NCBI GenBank assembly: GCA_017938925.1
Contig: JAGBAO010000005.1
Coordinates: 1-64,000, forward strand
DNA length: 64,000 nucleotides
Direction: 5' to 3'
DNA from: Bacteroidales bacterium
Lineage (GTDB): Bacteria; Bacteroidota; Bacteroidia; Bacteroidales; UBA932
Part shown: one piece after another, positions 24,500 to 33,972 of the stretch
Layout: the number at the start of each line of letters is the position of its first letter
How positions within the stretch are numbered: position 1 is the first letter of the stretch
Notes under the pieces: model-generated
Database searches by the model: none
What the model was told of the DNA's origin: nothing
The model's input: the letters and a program-made list of their open reading frames with translations, nothing else
Translations under genes and position numbers: made by a program

Positions 24500-26416
24500 A
24501 TGAAGAAGTTTACATTACCAAAGGATGGAGGCTTGATTGAGGAGGGACTTCCGCTCGGAATCAAGCACACTTATGAAAGAATCCCAGTCCATATCTATGA
24601 GGATGAGGAACAGGCAAGTGAAAGACTTGCTGAAAAGATAGCTGCTTCAATCAATGCGGCGGAAGGTGTGTTCCGTCTGGGACTTACCACCGGTTCATCT
24701 CCGGTAGCTCTGTACAGAAGTCTTGTTCGTCGTCATGAAGCTGGTGAGATATCTTTCAGAAATGTGGAGATCTTCAGTATAGATGAATATTATCCTGCAC
24801 CGGAGGATTCCCGCAGCCGTAATAGAAGACTTTATGAGGAACTTGTGTCTAAAGTGGACATCAAGCCGGAAAATGTACACGTTCCGAAGCTTACCAGGAC
24901 CTTGGATGGAATGGAAGTTTCGGAATTTTGTCGTAAATACGACCAGATGGCCCGCGGTCTGGACCTTCTCATCATGGGTATGGGAGAAAAGGGACAGGTC
25001 GGCTTCAATGAGGCCGGTGCATCCGAGCTTAGCCGCACCAGAACAGTTCTTCTTCCTTATGGCTCAAGAAAGCGTCAGTCCAGAAACTTCTCAGGTAATG
25101 TTGAGGCGACACCGCACACAGCAATTGCGATGGGTATCTCTACAATGATGAGTGCCAAGAAGATACATCTTATCGCATGGGGTGAGGACAAGGCCGAGGC
25201 GGTCAAGAGAGTCTCCGAGGACAAGGCGGATCCGTCATGGGCTGCATCTCTTCTTCAGTCACATGACAACATCTCGATGTATGTGGATGAGAACTCAGCT
25301 TCTCTTTTGACCAGAAACGTTGCTCCATGGCTTGTCGGCCCGTGCGAGTGGACTCCGAAGTTCATCCGTAAGGCTGTAGTCTGGCTTTGCGAGCAGGTGC
25401 ATAAGCCTATTCTCAAACTTACTCAGGGCGATTATCTCTCGAACGGTCTTGGAGAACTTCTTGAACTTCACGGTCCGTATGACCAGATCAATATCAATGT
25501 GTTCAACGACTTTCAGCATACCATTTCCGGATGGCCTGGTGGAAAGCCTAACGCTGACGACAGCACGAGGCCGGTTCCTTCTTCACCGTTCCCTAAGAGG
25601 GTGGTGATCTTCTCGCCTCATCCGGATGACGATGTGATTTCGATGGGAGGAACCTTCATCCGTCTTGCAGAGCAGGGACACGATGTTCATGTGGCATATG
25701 AGACTTCAGGTAATGTGGCCGTCCACGATGATGTTGTGCTCCAGCATATGGATGCTGCCCGTGAACTCGGTTTCGGTGACAGATTCGAGGAGGTGCGCCA
25801 GATCATAGCATCAAAGAAGCCGGGTGAGCCTGAGCCGCGTGCTCTTCTCAATCTCAAGGGAGCGATCAGACGTGCCGAGGCAAAGAGTGCGGTACGTTCG
25901 TTCGGACTCAACGACCAGACCAACACGCACTTCCTCAATCTTCCTTTCTATGAGACAGGAGGAATCAAGAAAGGGGAGAGGTCTCAGGCTGATATCGACA
26001 TAATCAAGGATCTTCTTCAGAAGGTTCAGCCGCATCAGATCTACCTTGCCGGCGACCTCGCTGACCCTCATGGAACCCACAGGGTATGTACTGAGGCTGT
26101 CCTTGAGGCTTTGAACCAGCTTGAAGGTGAGGCATGGCTCAAGGAATGTCATGTATGGCTTTATCGCGGTGCATGGATGGAGTGGGAACTCGGAAAGGTG
26201 GATATGGCGGTTCCGCTCAGCCCGGATGAGGTGATCAAGAAGCGTCACGCCATCTATCGTCACCTTTCTCAGAAGGACATCGTGCCGTTCCCTGGAGAGG
26301 ACCCACGCGAGTTCTGGCAGAGGGCGGAGGAGAGGACTCAGAACACTGCCCGTCTCTACAATGAACTCGGAATGGCTGAGTATCAGGCTATCGAGGTCTT
26401 CGTGAGACTCTTTTAG
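24500..26416 (+). CDS. NagB-like / PIG-L deacetylase fusion protein
   Basis: The 638-residue protein joins a glucosamine-6-phosphate deaminase-like domain (residues about 30-270) to a PIG-L deacetylase domain (about 370-600), as in many Bacteroidales proteins annotated NagB. The PIG-L metal motifs are intact: FSPHPDDDVISMGG near residue 374 and DPHGTHR near residue 528. In the NagB domain SIDEYYP keeps the aspartate, but the usual loop GHIxFNEP reads GQVGFNEA, so the ring-opening histidine (His143 in E. coli) is Gln, and E. coli Asp141 aligns with Lys. Deaminase activity is therefore doubtful. It has its own -7 box and precedes a phospho-sugar mutase by 27 bases. Confidence 0.85.
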   Translation: MKKFTLPKDGGLIEEGLPLGIKHTYERIPVHIYEDEEQASERLAEKIAASINAAEGVFRLGLTTGSSPVALYRSLVRRHEAGEISFRNVEIFSIDEYYPAPEDSRSRNRRLYEELVSKVDIKPENVHVPKLTRTLDGMEVSEFCRKYDQMARGLDLLIMGMGEKGQVGFNEAGASELSRTRTVLLPYGSRKRQSRNFSGNVEATPHTAIAMGISTMMSAKKIHLIAWGEDKAEAVKRVSEDKADPSWAASLLQSHDNISMYVDENSASLLTRNVAPWLVGPCEWTPKFIRKAVVWLCEQVHKPILKLTQGDYLSNGLGELLELHGPYDQININVFNDFQHTISGWPGGKPNADDSTRPVPSSPFPKRVVIFSPHPDDDVISMGGTFIRLAEQGHDVHVAYETSGNVAVHDDVVLQHMDAARELGFGDRFEEVRQIIASKKPGEPEPRALLNLKGAIRRAEAKSAVRSFGLNDQTNTHFLNLPFYETGGIKKGERSQADIDIIKDLLQKVQPHQIYLAGDLADPHGTHRVCTEAVLEALNQLEGEAWLKECHVWLYRGAWMEWELGKVDMAVPLSPDEVIKKRHAIYRHLSQKDIVPFPGEDPREFWQRAEERTQNTARLYNELGMAEYQAIEVFVRLF

Positions 26417-26443
26417 AATAATTAATTTAAACCCAAAATACCA

Positions 26444-28105
26444 ATGGAAACAGATTTCAGAAAAGTGGTCCAGAGCTGGCTGGACGGAAATTTCGACGAG
26501 GCTACAAAGGCTCAGATCGTTGCTCTGCAGGAGAACGATCCAGTGGCTCTTGAGGACGCATTCTATCGTAATCTTGAGTTCGGTACAGGCGGTCTTCGTG
26601 GCATAATGGGCGTGGGAACCAACCGTATGAACAAATATACTGTCGGAATGGCGACCCAGGGACTTGCAAACTACATGAAGGCAAACTGCGAGGGCCCTCT
26701 CAGCGTATGCATCTCTTTCGACAGCCGTAACAACAGCCCTGAGTTCGCTCAGATCGCAGCAAACGTTCTCTCAGCAAATGGAATTCATGTCTATATCTTT
26801 GACAAGCTTCATCCGATCGCTTTGATGAGCTATTCCGTGAGACTGAAGAAGGCCACTGCAGGAATCATGATCACTGCATCGCACAATCCTAAGGAGTACA
26901 ACGGCTACAAGGTGTTCTGGTCAGACGGAGCACAGGTGACCTCACCGGTGGACAAGGATATCGTGGCAGAGGTTGCCAAGATCACTGACCCGTCTATGGT
27001 CAGGTTCGAGCCTGGTGAAGGTGCTGCTCCTATCGAGGTCATGGGCCACGAGATGGATGAGGCATATCTTGATTCAGTGATGACTCTCATGCTCTCTCCA
27101 GAGGCATGTGCGGCTCACAAGGATCTCAAGATCGTCTATACTCCTATCCATGGATCGGGTGTCGAGATCGTTCCGGAGTTCCTTGCAAAGCTCGGTTTCG
27201 AGAACGTATATCATGTTCCTGAGCAGGATGTAGTGGACGGAAACTTCCCGACAGTCATGTCTCCTAACCCTGAGGAACCTTCTGCGCTTGCAATGGCGGT
27301 AGCTGTTGCAGACAAGGAGGGTGCAGACCTTGTGATGGCCACTGACCCGGATGCAGACCGCATCGGAATCGCAGTTCGTGACAACGAAGGCAAGATGGTT
27401 CTTCTGAACGGAAACCAGACAGGATCCATCCTTACATATTATATCCTCCGTCGCTGGTCCGAGCTTGGAAAGCTTGATGGCAATCAGTATATCGTGAAGA
27501 CCATCGTGACGACAGAGCTCATGAGAGCAATCGCTGAGAAGTATGGTGTGAAGGTATATAACGTCCTCACAGGCTTCAAGTGGATTGCCGACATCATCAA
27601 GAAGAACGAGGGCAAGACCACATTCGTATGCGGTGGTGAGGAAAGCTACGGCTTCAATGTCGGTGAGTTCGTGCGTGACAAGGATGCTCCTATCACTTGC
27701 GCGATGGTTGCAGAATGTGCAGCCTGGGCTGCAGAGCAGGGCAAGACCCTCTATCAGCTCCTTCAGGACATCTATGCAGAGTTCGGATACTATAAGGAGT
27801 CTCTCATCTCTCTTACCAAGAAGGGTAAGGCAGGACTTGAGGAGATCGCTGCAATGATGGTTGAGTACCGCAACAATCCTCCTAAGGAGATGGCAGGTTC
27901 GCCAGTCATCAAGGTCATCGATTATAACAAACCTGAGGAAACCGGACTTCCAGCTTCCAACGTGCTCCAGTTCTACAATGAGGCAGGCGATGTCGTAACT
28001 GTACGTCCTTCCGGAACTGAGCCTAAGATCAAGTTCTACTTCGGAATCAAGGGCGCTGATGCAGATGCCAAGAACGAGGTTCTCCGTGCACAGTTCAGCA
28101 GATAA
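26444..28105 (+). CDS. Phospho-sugar mutase (phosphoglucomutase/phosphomannomutase)
   Basis: The 553-residue enzyme moves phosphate between C1 and C6 of a hexose through a phosphoserine. The catalytic serine lies in TASHNPKEYNGYKVFW near residue 145, the Mg loop is DPDADRIGIA near residue 303, the sugar loop is GGEESYGF near residue 397 and the phosphate-binding loop is RPSGTEPKIKFY near residue 525. The N-terminus has EFGTGGLRGIMGVGTNRMN, typical of the long Bacteroidales form. It may share a transcript with the NagB/PIG-L gene and ends at a strong hairpin. Confidence 0.92.
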   Translation: METDFRKVVQSWLDGNFDEATKAQIVALQENDPVALEDAFYRNLEFGTGGLRGIMGVGTNRMNKYTVGMATQGLANYMKANCEGPLSVCISFDSRNNSPEFAQIAANVLSANGIHVYIFDKLHPIALMSYSVRLKKATAGIMITASHNPKEYNGYKVFWSDGAQVTSPVDKDIVAEVAKITDPSMVRFEPGEGAAPIEVMGHEMDEAYLDSVMTLMLSPEACAAHKDLKIVYTPIHGSGVEIVPEFLAKLGFENVYHVPEQDVVDGNFPTVMSPNPEEPSALAMAVAVADKEGADLVMATDPDADRIGIAVRDNEGKMVLLNGNQTGSILTYYILRRWSELGKLDGNQYIVKTIVTTELMRAIAEKYGVKVYNVLTGFKWIADIIKKNEGKTTFVCGGEESYGFNVGEFVRDKDAPITCAMVAECAAWAAEQGKTLYQLLQDIYAEFGYYKESLISLTKKGKAGLEEIAAMMVEYRNNPPKEMAGSPVIKVIDYNKPEETGLPASNVLQFYNEAGDVVTVRPSGTEPKIKFYFGIKGADADAKNEVLRAQFSR

Positions 28106-28122
28106 GTCTGATACATTCCAAC

Positions 28123-28160
28123 AAAAACGGCTCGATTCATTCTGAAATCGAGCCGTTTTT
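28123..28160. terminator. Bidirectional terminator between mutase gene and dsbD
   Basis: AAAAACGGCTCGATT (28123-28137) pairs perfectly with AATCGAGCCGTTTTT (28146-28160), giving T-runs on both strands between convergent genes. Confidence 0.9.
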
Positions 28161-28178
28161 GATTATGCTGATGTCTTG

Positions 28179-30152
28179 TTACTGAGCTTTGTTGGCGTCC
28201 AGACCGCTCTGGAGGAAGTCAACGAAGCCGTCGATAGAAAGGTCATATCCGCGTACCGGAACAAGAAGCTCGCCGGCAGGTGAGAGGAGCACGTAGTTAG
28301 GCTGTGCGTTTACGTTCCACTTTGTGCGCGCTGTGTAGGAATTCGCCCGTCCGAGGTCCTTGTATACCTTTCCTGTCTCAGCGTCTGTCACATAGTCTTC
28401 CTTGTCAAGCTTCTGCTTGTCGTCAGTGTAGAGGGCTACAATGACGAAATCGTTCTTGAGCATGCTCAGAACCTTAGGGTCGCTCCATACTCTTGACTCC
28501 ATCTCACGACAGTTTACGCAGCCGTGGCCTGTTACGTCCACGAATACCGGTTTCCCTGCCTTTTGAGCAGCTGCAAGTCCCTCTTCAAGGGTGAAGTACC
28601 CGTTCAGACCGAGTGGGAGGTGGAGACCGTATTTAGACTCCGCAACAGGTGCGAACTCCTCGCATACGGCGCATTCTGCCTGTGATGTTGATGCTCCCTG
28701 TCCAATTACGAAGTCCTGTGTCGTGATAGGAGGCATATAGCCGGAAAGGGCCTTGAGAGGTGCTCCCCACATTCCAGGGATGAGATATACCACGAATGAG
28801 AACACTCCGATTGCAAGGGCGAGTCTCGGCACTGAAAGGTGCTCGACAGGCTCATCGTGAGCAAAGCGGATCTTTCCGAGAAGATAGAGTCCGAGGAGGG
28901 TGAAGACTACGATCCAGATTGCAAGATATACCTCTCTGTCGAGGATACCCCAGTGGTATGTCTGGTCTGCCACGCTGAGGAACTTGAGTCCGAGTGCGAG
29001 TTCCACGAATCCGAGCACGACCTTTACGGAGTTAAGCCAGCCACCGCCGCTCTGCTTGAATTTCTTGAGCAGCGAAGGTGAGAAGGCGAGCACTGTGAAC
29101 GGAAGGGCGAACGCAACTGAGAACGCCAGCATGGTCACCATCGGCTCCCAGAACTCTCCCTGGGTTGACTTGATGAGGACTGATCCCACGATCGGACCTG
29201 TGCATGAGAATGACACGAGCACGAGGGTAAGGGCCATGAAGAACACGCCGGCAAGTCCCTTCTTGTCCGCTCCCTTGTCGCTCTTGTTCACTAGAGACTG
29301 AGGAAGTGTGATCTCGAATGCTCCGAAGAATGAAGCTGCGAAGATCATGAAGACGATGAAGAAGATGATGTTAGGAAGCCAGTGTGTTGAAAGCCAGTTG
29401 AAGATGTCGGCTGTCACGGCATCTCCTCCGATGATCTTTGTAAGCATGATTATCACGGAGATAGGCACTGTGTACAGGAGGATGATGAACAGTCCGTACA
29501 TTGCTGCCTTGAAACGTCCCTGTGCCACATTCTCGGATCCCTTCATGAAGAAGGATACGGTCATCGGCACCATAGGGAACACGCATGGAGTCAGGAGCAT
29601 TGCAAATCCCCAGAGGATAGCTTCAAGTATAAGACCCCAGATGCTGCCCTTTGATTTGTCTTCCGGCTCTTGTGACGCTGTCACCTCAGCAGACTCTGAT
29701 GCTGCAGCTACCGCAGTGCTCTCGCTTACAGTGACGTTGAAATCGTAGTATTCGGCCTTGCATGCACCGCCTGTGCATGAGTTCGTGAAGATTGTTCCAG
29801 CATACTGTGCCTGCGCGTCAGTGAGTCTGACATCCTGTCCAAGGATGATCTCATCGTAGTAATGCAGAGCCTTGTCACCGAACTCGTCCACCTCTTCCTT
29901 TGGTGTGCTGATCTCGTATGGCTGTCCGACCAGTTCGCCGCCAGTGATGGCAGCGTCCATGATTTCAGTAGCCGAAAATTCGTCTGTGAGCGTATAGGTG
30001 TGGTATCCTGCGGCAATCTTACCTGTGAAAACCACCTTGTAGATGTCGCCGTCAGCCTTCTCTACATGTGATGACCATGTGATAAGCTGACTCTGGGCAA
30101 AAGCTGCCGCACCAATGATGAGTGCGGCAAGCATTGTCATGATTCTTTTCAT
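28179..30152 (-). CDS. dsbD: Thiol:disulfide interchange protein, DsbD family
   Basis: The 657-residue protein carries electrons from cytoplasmic thioredoxin across the inner membrane to the periplasm. It has a signal peptide, a periplasmic N-terminal domain (residues about 20-165), eight or so spans with the redox cysteines in LTPCVFPMVPMTV and FSCTGPIVG, and a C-terminal thioredoxin-like domain with GHGCVNCREME near residue 545. Two extra cysteines occur in AECAVCEEFAP just before that domain. It lies 12 bases downstream of rny on the same strand. Confidence 0.9.
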   Translation of the reverse strand: MKRIMTMLAALIIGAAAFAQSQLITWSSHVEKADGDIYKVVFTGKIAAGYHTYTLTDEFSATEIMDAAITGGELVGQPYEISTPKEEVDEFGDKALHYYDEIILGQDVRLTDAQAQYAGTIFTNSCTGGACKAEYYDFNVTVSESTAVAAASESAEVTASQEPEDKSKGSIWGLILEAILWGFAMLLTPCVFPMVPMTVSFFMKGSENVAQGRFKAAMYGLFIILLYTVPISVIIMLTKIIGGDAVTADIFNWLSTHWLPNIIFFIVFMIFAASFFGAFEITLPQSLVNKSDKGADKKGLAGVFFMALTLVLVSFSCTGPIVGSVLIKSTQGEFWEPMVTMLAFSVAFALPFTVLAFSPSLLKKFKQSGGGWLNSVKVVLGFVELALGLKFLSVADQTYHWGILDREVYLAIWIVVFTLLGLYLLGKIRFAHDEPVEHLSVPRLALAIGVFSFVVYLIPGMWGAPLKALSGYMPPITTQDFVIGQGASTSQAECAVCEEFAPVAESKYGLHLPLGLNGYFTLEEGLAAAQKAGKPVFVDVTGHGCVNCREMESRVWSDPKVLSMLKNDFVIVALYTDDKQKLDKEDYVTDAETGKVYKDLGRANSYTARTKWNVNAQPNYVLLSPAGELLVPVRGYDLSIDGFVDFLQSGLDANKAQ

Positions 30153-30164
30153 TATTTATTGATG

Positions 30165-31706
30165 TTATTTTGCAAATGCTACGGATCTGGTCTCGCGGAT
30201 CACAGTGATCTTCACCTGGCCCGGATATACCATCTCTTCCTGGATCTTCTTTGCGATTTCAGTTGACAGTGTCTCTGCATCCTGATCGCTCACCTGGTCT
30301 GCACCCACGATGACGCGGAGTTCGCGTCCGGCCTGGATCGCGTAGGTCTTGGTTACGCCGTTGTACGACTGGGCGATGTTCTCCATGTCCTTGAGTCTCT
30401 TGATGTATGACTCGATAACCTCGCGACGCGCACCCGGTCTTGCGCCTGAAATAGCGTCACCCACAAGCACGAGAGGGGAGATGATTGATGTCATCTCGAC
30501 TTCCTCATGGTGAGCACCGATGGCGTTGCATACCTCCGGTTTCTCCTTGTACTTCTCTGCGAGCTTCATACCGAGAATTGCATGTGGAAGTTCCGGATCC
30601 TCGTCAGAAACCTTTCCGATATCGTGGAGAAGTCCGGCGCGCTTTGCAATCTTAGGATTGAGTCCGAGCTCGGATGCCATTGTAGCACAGATGTTTGCAA
30701 CCTCACGTGCATGCTGGAGAAGGTTCTGTCCGTATGAAGAACGGTATTTCATTCGTCCGATGAGCTTCACAAGCTCGATATGCATTCCATGGATTCCCAG
30801 GTCGATACATGTCCTCTTACCAGTCTCCATGATCTCGTCTTCAAGCTGCTTCTGCACCTTTGCAACCACTTCCTCGATACGTGCAGGGTGGATTCTTCCG
30901 TCGATGACCAGCTGATGAAGTGCAAGTCGGGCAACCTCTCTTCTGACAGGGTCGAATGCTGAAAGAAGGATGGCCTCGGGAGTGTCATCAACCACGATCT
31001 CCACGCCTGTAGCTGCCTCCAGGGCACGGATGTTTCGGCCCTCCCGTCCGATGATACGTCCCTTGATCTCGTCGCTTTCGATGTGGAATACGGTAACTGC
31101 ATTTTCAATCGCAGTTTCGGATGCAGTACGCTGTATTGTGTTGATTACAATTCTCTTAGCCTCTTTAGTCGCAGTCAGGCGAGCCTCGTCCATCATGTCG
31201 TTGATATACGACTGAGCCTGGGTCTTTGCCTCCTCCTTCATGCTCTCGACTAGCTGGTTCTTCGCCTCTGCAGCTGTCATTCCGGCTATGTTCTCGATCT
31301 GCCTGATTGCCTCCTGGCGAAGCTTCTCATACTCCTCTGTCTTCTTGGTAGCGATCTCCACCTGCACCTTCAGGTTCTCCCTGATGGCGTCAGCCTCCTT
31401 GTTCTTGCGTCCAAGCTCAGAGTTCTGCTGGTTAAGGCTGTTCTCCTTCTGCTTCAGTCTGTTCTCGATGTCGCTGATCTGCTTGTTCTTTTCGTTGATC
31501 ATCTGCTCGTGCTCGCTCTTGAGCTGAAGGAACTTCTCCTTTGCCTGGAAGATCTTGTCATTCTTGATCTTTTCCGCCTCTATCTCGGCCTTCTTGATGA
31601 TCTCCTCCTTCTGACCCTTCAGTAGTATCCTGCGGATCAATATGTAGGTCACGACTGCGGCAACTGCACCGCACGCTGCGCATAAAACATTGATGATGAT
31701 GTTCAT
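30165..31706 (-). CDS. rny: Ribonuclease Y
   Basis: The 513-residue endoribonuclease starts mRNA decay at the membrane. It has one N-terminal span, a long coiled coil (residues about 30-185, rich in Lys, Glu and Gln), a KH domain with [21 protein letters not shown] near residue 218 and an HD domain with [14 protein letters not shown] near residue 357. The ATG at 31706 is chosen because it starts the membrane span. It lies downstream of the probable 6S RNA and a hairpin with a T-run, and upstream of dsbD. Confidence 0.93.
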   Translation of the reverse strand: MNIIINVLCAACGAVAAVVTYILIRRILLKGQKEEIIKKAEIEAEKIKNDKIFQAKEKFLQLKSEHEQMINEKNKQISDIENRLKQKENSLNQQNSELGRKNKEADAIRENLKVQVEIATKKTEEYEKLRQEAIRQIENIAGMTAAEAKNQLVESMKEEAKTQAQSYINDMMDEARLTATKEAKRIVINTIQRTASETAIENAVTVFHIESDEIKGRIIGREGRNIRALEAATGVEIVVDDTPEAILLSAFDPVRREVARLALHQLVIDGRIHPARIEEVVAKVQKQLEDEIMETGKRTCIDLGIHGMHIELVKLIGRMKYRSSYGQNLLQHAREVANICATMASELGLNPKIAKRAGLLHDIGKVSDEDPELPHAILGMKLAEKYKEKPEVCNAIGAHHEEVEMTSIISPLVLVGDAISGARPGARREVIESYIKRLKDMENIAQSYNGVTKTYAIQAGRELRVIVGADQVSDQDAETLSTEIAKKIQEEMVYPGQVKITVIRETRSVAFAK

Positions 31707-31752
31707 AGTGTTTAAGTATATATAGTTAATGTTTCTTCTTTTACAATAAAAA

Positions 31753-31782
31753 TGACCGGCCAGCATTTGAGCAGACCGGTCA
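31753..31782 (-). terminator. Hairpin with T-run upstream of rny
   Basis: TGACCGG (31776-31782 on the minus strand) pairs with CCGGTCA (31759-31753), followed on the minus strand by a run of five T. It could end read-through from the 6S RNA or attenuate rny, whose ATG is at 31706. Confidence 0.6.
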
Positions 31783-31794
31783 GGTTATTCAATA

Positions 31795-31981
31795 AAAAGC
31801 CGTTAGTAAGTTTGTCAGAAAATCTTAAAAAATAAGATTTAGGCTCCGGATAATCGGTTCTGAAATCCTCCGTCCCGCAAAGCGGAATCCCCATAAGGGT
31901 CACCTAGGTCCGTCATCCCCATCCGAGTACGCCCGGTTACATTATTAGTGTTGATTTCAGCAAAAAATGTAACTAACGGCT
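31795..31981 (-). ncRNA. ssrS: Probable 6S RNA
   Basis: A stretch of about 187 bases between zapA and rny has paired ends: minus-strand GCCGTTAGT (from 31980) pairs with ACTAACGGC (ending 31799), followed by TTTTTATT, a terminator-like end. Inside, CTGAAATC pairs with GATTTCAG, and GC-rich arms (GGACCTAGGTGACC, TTCCGCTTTGCGG) form the far end of a long rod with bulges, as 6S RNA requires. The location directly after zapA is the classic one. 6S RNA binds RNA polymerase holoenzyme in stationary phase. The 5' stem contains the zapA stop codon. Confidence 0.65.
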
Positions 31982-32269
31982 GTTTTTATCAATGTTGTCA
32001 AGATAATTCTCAAGTTCTTTAGCAAGCTTCTCGTCATTCTGCACGTATTCCTGCAGACGTTTGCTGAAGGTTACGTTCTCGACTGCCATGTTCAGGGCAA
32101 CCATAGACAAAACTTTGACAAGCGGAGTCTCAGGATATTTCTCCTGATATTTCGTGATCTGCTTGTCTGTGTGCTCTGCTGCCTTTCTGATGATCTCCTC
32201 CTGCTCAGGTGACTTGGCCACAAGGGAGAATCTGCAATCAGCGATCTTTACAGTTATCTTCTGATCCAT
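31973..32269 (-). CDS. zapA: Cell division protein ZapA
   Basis: The 98-residue protein has the ZapA fold: KITVKIADCRFSLVAKSPEQEEIIRKAAEHTDKQI, then the globular-to-coiled-coil join VKVLSMVALNMAVENV and a C-terminal coiled coil. ZapA bundles FtsZ filaments at mid-cell. It lies 1 base after a small coiled-coil gene, and its stop codon lies within the 5' stem of the probable 6S RNA. Confidence 0.9.
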   Translation of the reverse strand: MDQKITVKIADCRFSLVAKSPEQEEIIRKAAEHTDKQITKYQEKYPETPLVKVLSMVALNMAVENVTFSKRLQEYVQNDEKLAKELENYLDNIDKNSR

Positions 32270-32270
32270 A

Positions 32271-32543
32271 TTATCCCTCCATCAATGAGATGCATCTGTC
32301 GATTTCCTTTATCAGTTTATCAATCTTCTTCCTGGCCTGGGTGTTGTCTGCACTGTCAGCCATGAATGCCTGCTTCAACTTAAGGTTATCAATCTCTTTC
32401 TTTAACTCTGTTATCTGCTCTTTGCAGGTCTCGTTCTGCATTTGTGCCTTCTCCAGCTCGGACTCCAGCCTTGCACGCTCAGACTTTTCAGTCTCGTAAA
32501 GCGAGATCAATCTTCTGATGCTTTGTCTAAGTGTTTCCGACAT
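32271..32543 (-). CDS. Small coiled-coil protein upstream of zapA
   Basis: The 90-residue protein is almost all coiled coil: heptads run from about residue 10 to 62 (LYETEKSERARLESELEKAQ and on), followed by a short helix IDKLIKEIDRCISLMEG. I recognise no family with certainty. Size, heptads and operon position next to zapA recall ZapB, so a division role is a reasonable guess. No signal peptide or membrane span is present. Confidence 0.75.
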   Translation of the reverse strand: MSETLRQSIRRLISLYETEKSERARLESELEKAQMQNETCKEQITELKKEIDNLKLKQAFMADSADNTQARKKIDKLIKEIDRCISLMEG

Positions 32544-32569
32544 TATACAATACGTTTAAACCTACCGCA

Positions 32570-32600
32570 CAAAAATAACAAACTGCTTTGATTTCTCAAA
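32570..32600 (-). promoter_or_regulatory. Promoter of the coiled-coil/zapA/6S unit
   Basis: On the minus strand TTTG (32600-32597) and TATTTTTG (32577-32570) are 19 bases apart. The -33 box lies inside the hairpin that ends the upstream oxidoreductase operon. Confidence 0.65.
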
Positions 32601-32624
32601 ATTTTAATGAGAAAATCAAAGCAG
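32583..32624 (-). terminator. Terminator of the 2-oxoacid oxidoreductase operon
   Basis: CTGCTTTGATT and AATCAAAGCAG form the base of a long hairpin (32583-32624), extended by TCTCA/TGAGA. T-rich sequence follows on the minus strand. Confidence 0.7.
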
Positions 32625-32645
32625 TCTGAAGTATTTGTTCAGGTT

Positions 32646-33188
32646 TTAGAGCTCTTCCACAGCCTTCATGCCTTCCTCGATAGCTTTCTTGTTGAGAGCG
32701 ATGAGGTCAGCGTAGCGCGCAGGAATGCACTTTGCCAGTCCCTTGTCTATGTTGTCGAATGACACGATAGGCTTGATCTTGAGGAATGCTCCCATGACAG
32801 CCATGTTGTACACCTTCGCATTGCCCACCTGTGCAGCCACGTTGATCGCGTCGATCCTGCAGACCTTGATGTCAGTCCTTGTAGGAGGGTTGATGATTCC
32901 GTTCGGATCGTAAATGAGAAGTCCGCCCGGCTTCACCGTGCTCTCGAACTTGTCAAGCGACTGCTGGTTGAGCACGATCGCAGTGTCATATCTGGTCACG
33001 ATCGGGGAACTGATCTTCTTGTCGCTTACGATCACGCATACGTTGGCTGTACCTCCACGCATCTCAGGGCCGTATGAAGGCATCCATGTCACCTCCATGT
33101 CCTGCATGATGGCGCAGTATGCAAGGATCTTACCCATCGAGAGGACTCCCTGTCCTCCGAAACCTGCTATAATGATTTCCTCTTTCAT
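32646..33188 (-). CDS. 2-oxoacid:ferredoxin oxidoreductase gamma subunit
   Basis: The 180-residue protein has the POR gamma fold, EEIIIAGFGGQGVLSMGKILAYCAI at the N-terminus and MPSYGPEMRGGTANVCVIVSD near residue 38. It is the small subunit of the thiamine-dependent enzyme that oxidises a 2-oxoacid to its acyl-CoA and reduces ferredoxin. It is the last gene of a four-gene operon, 2 bases after the beta subunit. Confidence 0.9.
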   Translation of the reverse strand: MKEEIIIAGFGGQGVLSMGKILAYCAIMQDMEVTWMPSYGPEMRGGTANVCVIVSDKKISSPIVTRYDTAIVLNQQSLDKFESTVKPGGLLIYDPNGIINPPTRTDIKVCRIDAINVAAQVGNAKVYNMAVMGAFLKIKPIVSFDNIDKGLAKCIPARYADLIALNKKAIEEGMKAVEEL

Positions 33189-33190
33189 GA

Positions 33191-33964
33191 TTATTCCTGT
33201 TTTAAAACGTCCTTGATGTCACCGAGCGGATACTTAGGGAACATGTTCTCCACCATCCACTTGTTGGCTGCCGTAGGGCTCATCTTCCATCCTGAGTTGC
33301 AGGTTGCCACAATTTCCACGAATGAAAGACCGATTCCCTTCTGGCTGTACTCGAATGCCTTGCGTATGGCAGCCTTTGCCTTGCGTGCAGCGACTGCTGT
33401 ATGAACTGACTGTCTTGTGATATAGGCTGTGCCGTCGAGCTGTGCGATCATAGGGGCAAGCACGAGAGGGAAGCCGTTGAGCTTGGCGTCACGTCCGTAT
33501 GGCGTTGTCGCCGTCTTCATTCCGAGGAGTGTTGTAGGAGCCATCTGACCTCCGGTCATACCATAGATACCGTTGTTGATGAAGATCACGACTATGTTCT
33601 CTCCGCGGCTGCATGCATGGATGATCTCGGCAGTACCGATTGACGCAAGGTCGCCGTCACCCTGGTATGTGAACACATATTTCTCAGGATTGAGACGCTT
33701 TGTCGCGGTTGCAAGGGCAGGAGCACGTCCGTGAGCTGCCTGCTGCCAGTCTACGTTCAGATAGTTATATGCGAATACCGAGCAGCCTACAGGGCTGATT
33801 CCGATGGTCTCCTCCTGGATGCCCATCTCCTCGATGACTTCTGCTACGAGCTTGTGCACTGTGCCATGTGAACATCCCGGGCAGTAGTGCATTACATTGT
33901 CAGTAAGAATAGGTGTCTTCTTGTAGACGATGTTCTCGGGTTTCTTGATATCTTCTATATTCAT
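33191..33964 (-). CDS. 2-oxoacid:ferredoxin oxidoreductase beta subunit (TPP-binding)
   Basis: The 257-residue subunit binds thiamine pyrophosphate: GDGDLASIGTAEIIHACSRGENIVVIFINNGIYGMTGGQ near residue 106 is the TPP motif (GDG to NN). HYCPGCSHGT near residue 27 is the usual N-terminal motif. With alpha, gamma and ferredoxin-like subunits it makes acyl-CoA from 2-oxoglutarate or branched 2-oxoacids; the sequence does not decide which. Confidence 0.9.
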   Translation of the reverse strand: MNIEDIKKPENIVYKKTPILTDNVMHYCPGCSHGTVHKLVAEVIEEMGIQEETIGISPVGCSVFAYNYLNVDWQQAAHGRAPALATATKRLNPEKYVFTYQGDGDLASIGTAEIIHACSRGENIVVIFINNGIYGMTGGQMAPTTLLGMKTATTPYGRDAKLNGFPLVLAPMIAQLDGTAYITRQSVHTAVAARKAKAAIRKAFEYSQKGIGLSFVEIVATCNSGWKMSPTAANKWMVENMFPKYPLGDIKDVLKQE

Positions 33965-33972
33965 GTCTTTGC

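Noticed and set aside
31795..31981. SRP 4.5S RNA as an alternative to 6S RNA
   Set aside because: The SRP tetraloop and asymmetric-loop motifs are not seen, and the place after zapA favours 6S RNA.
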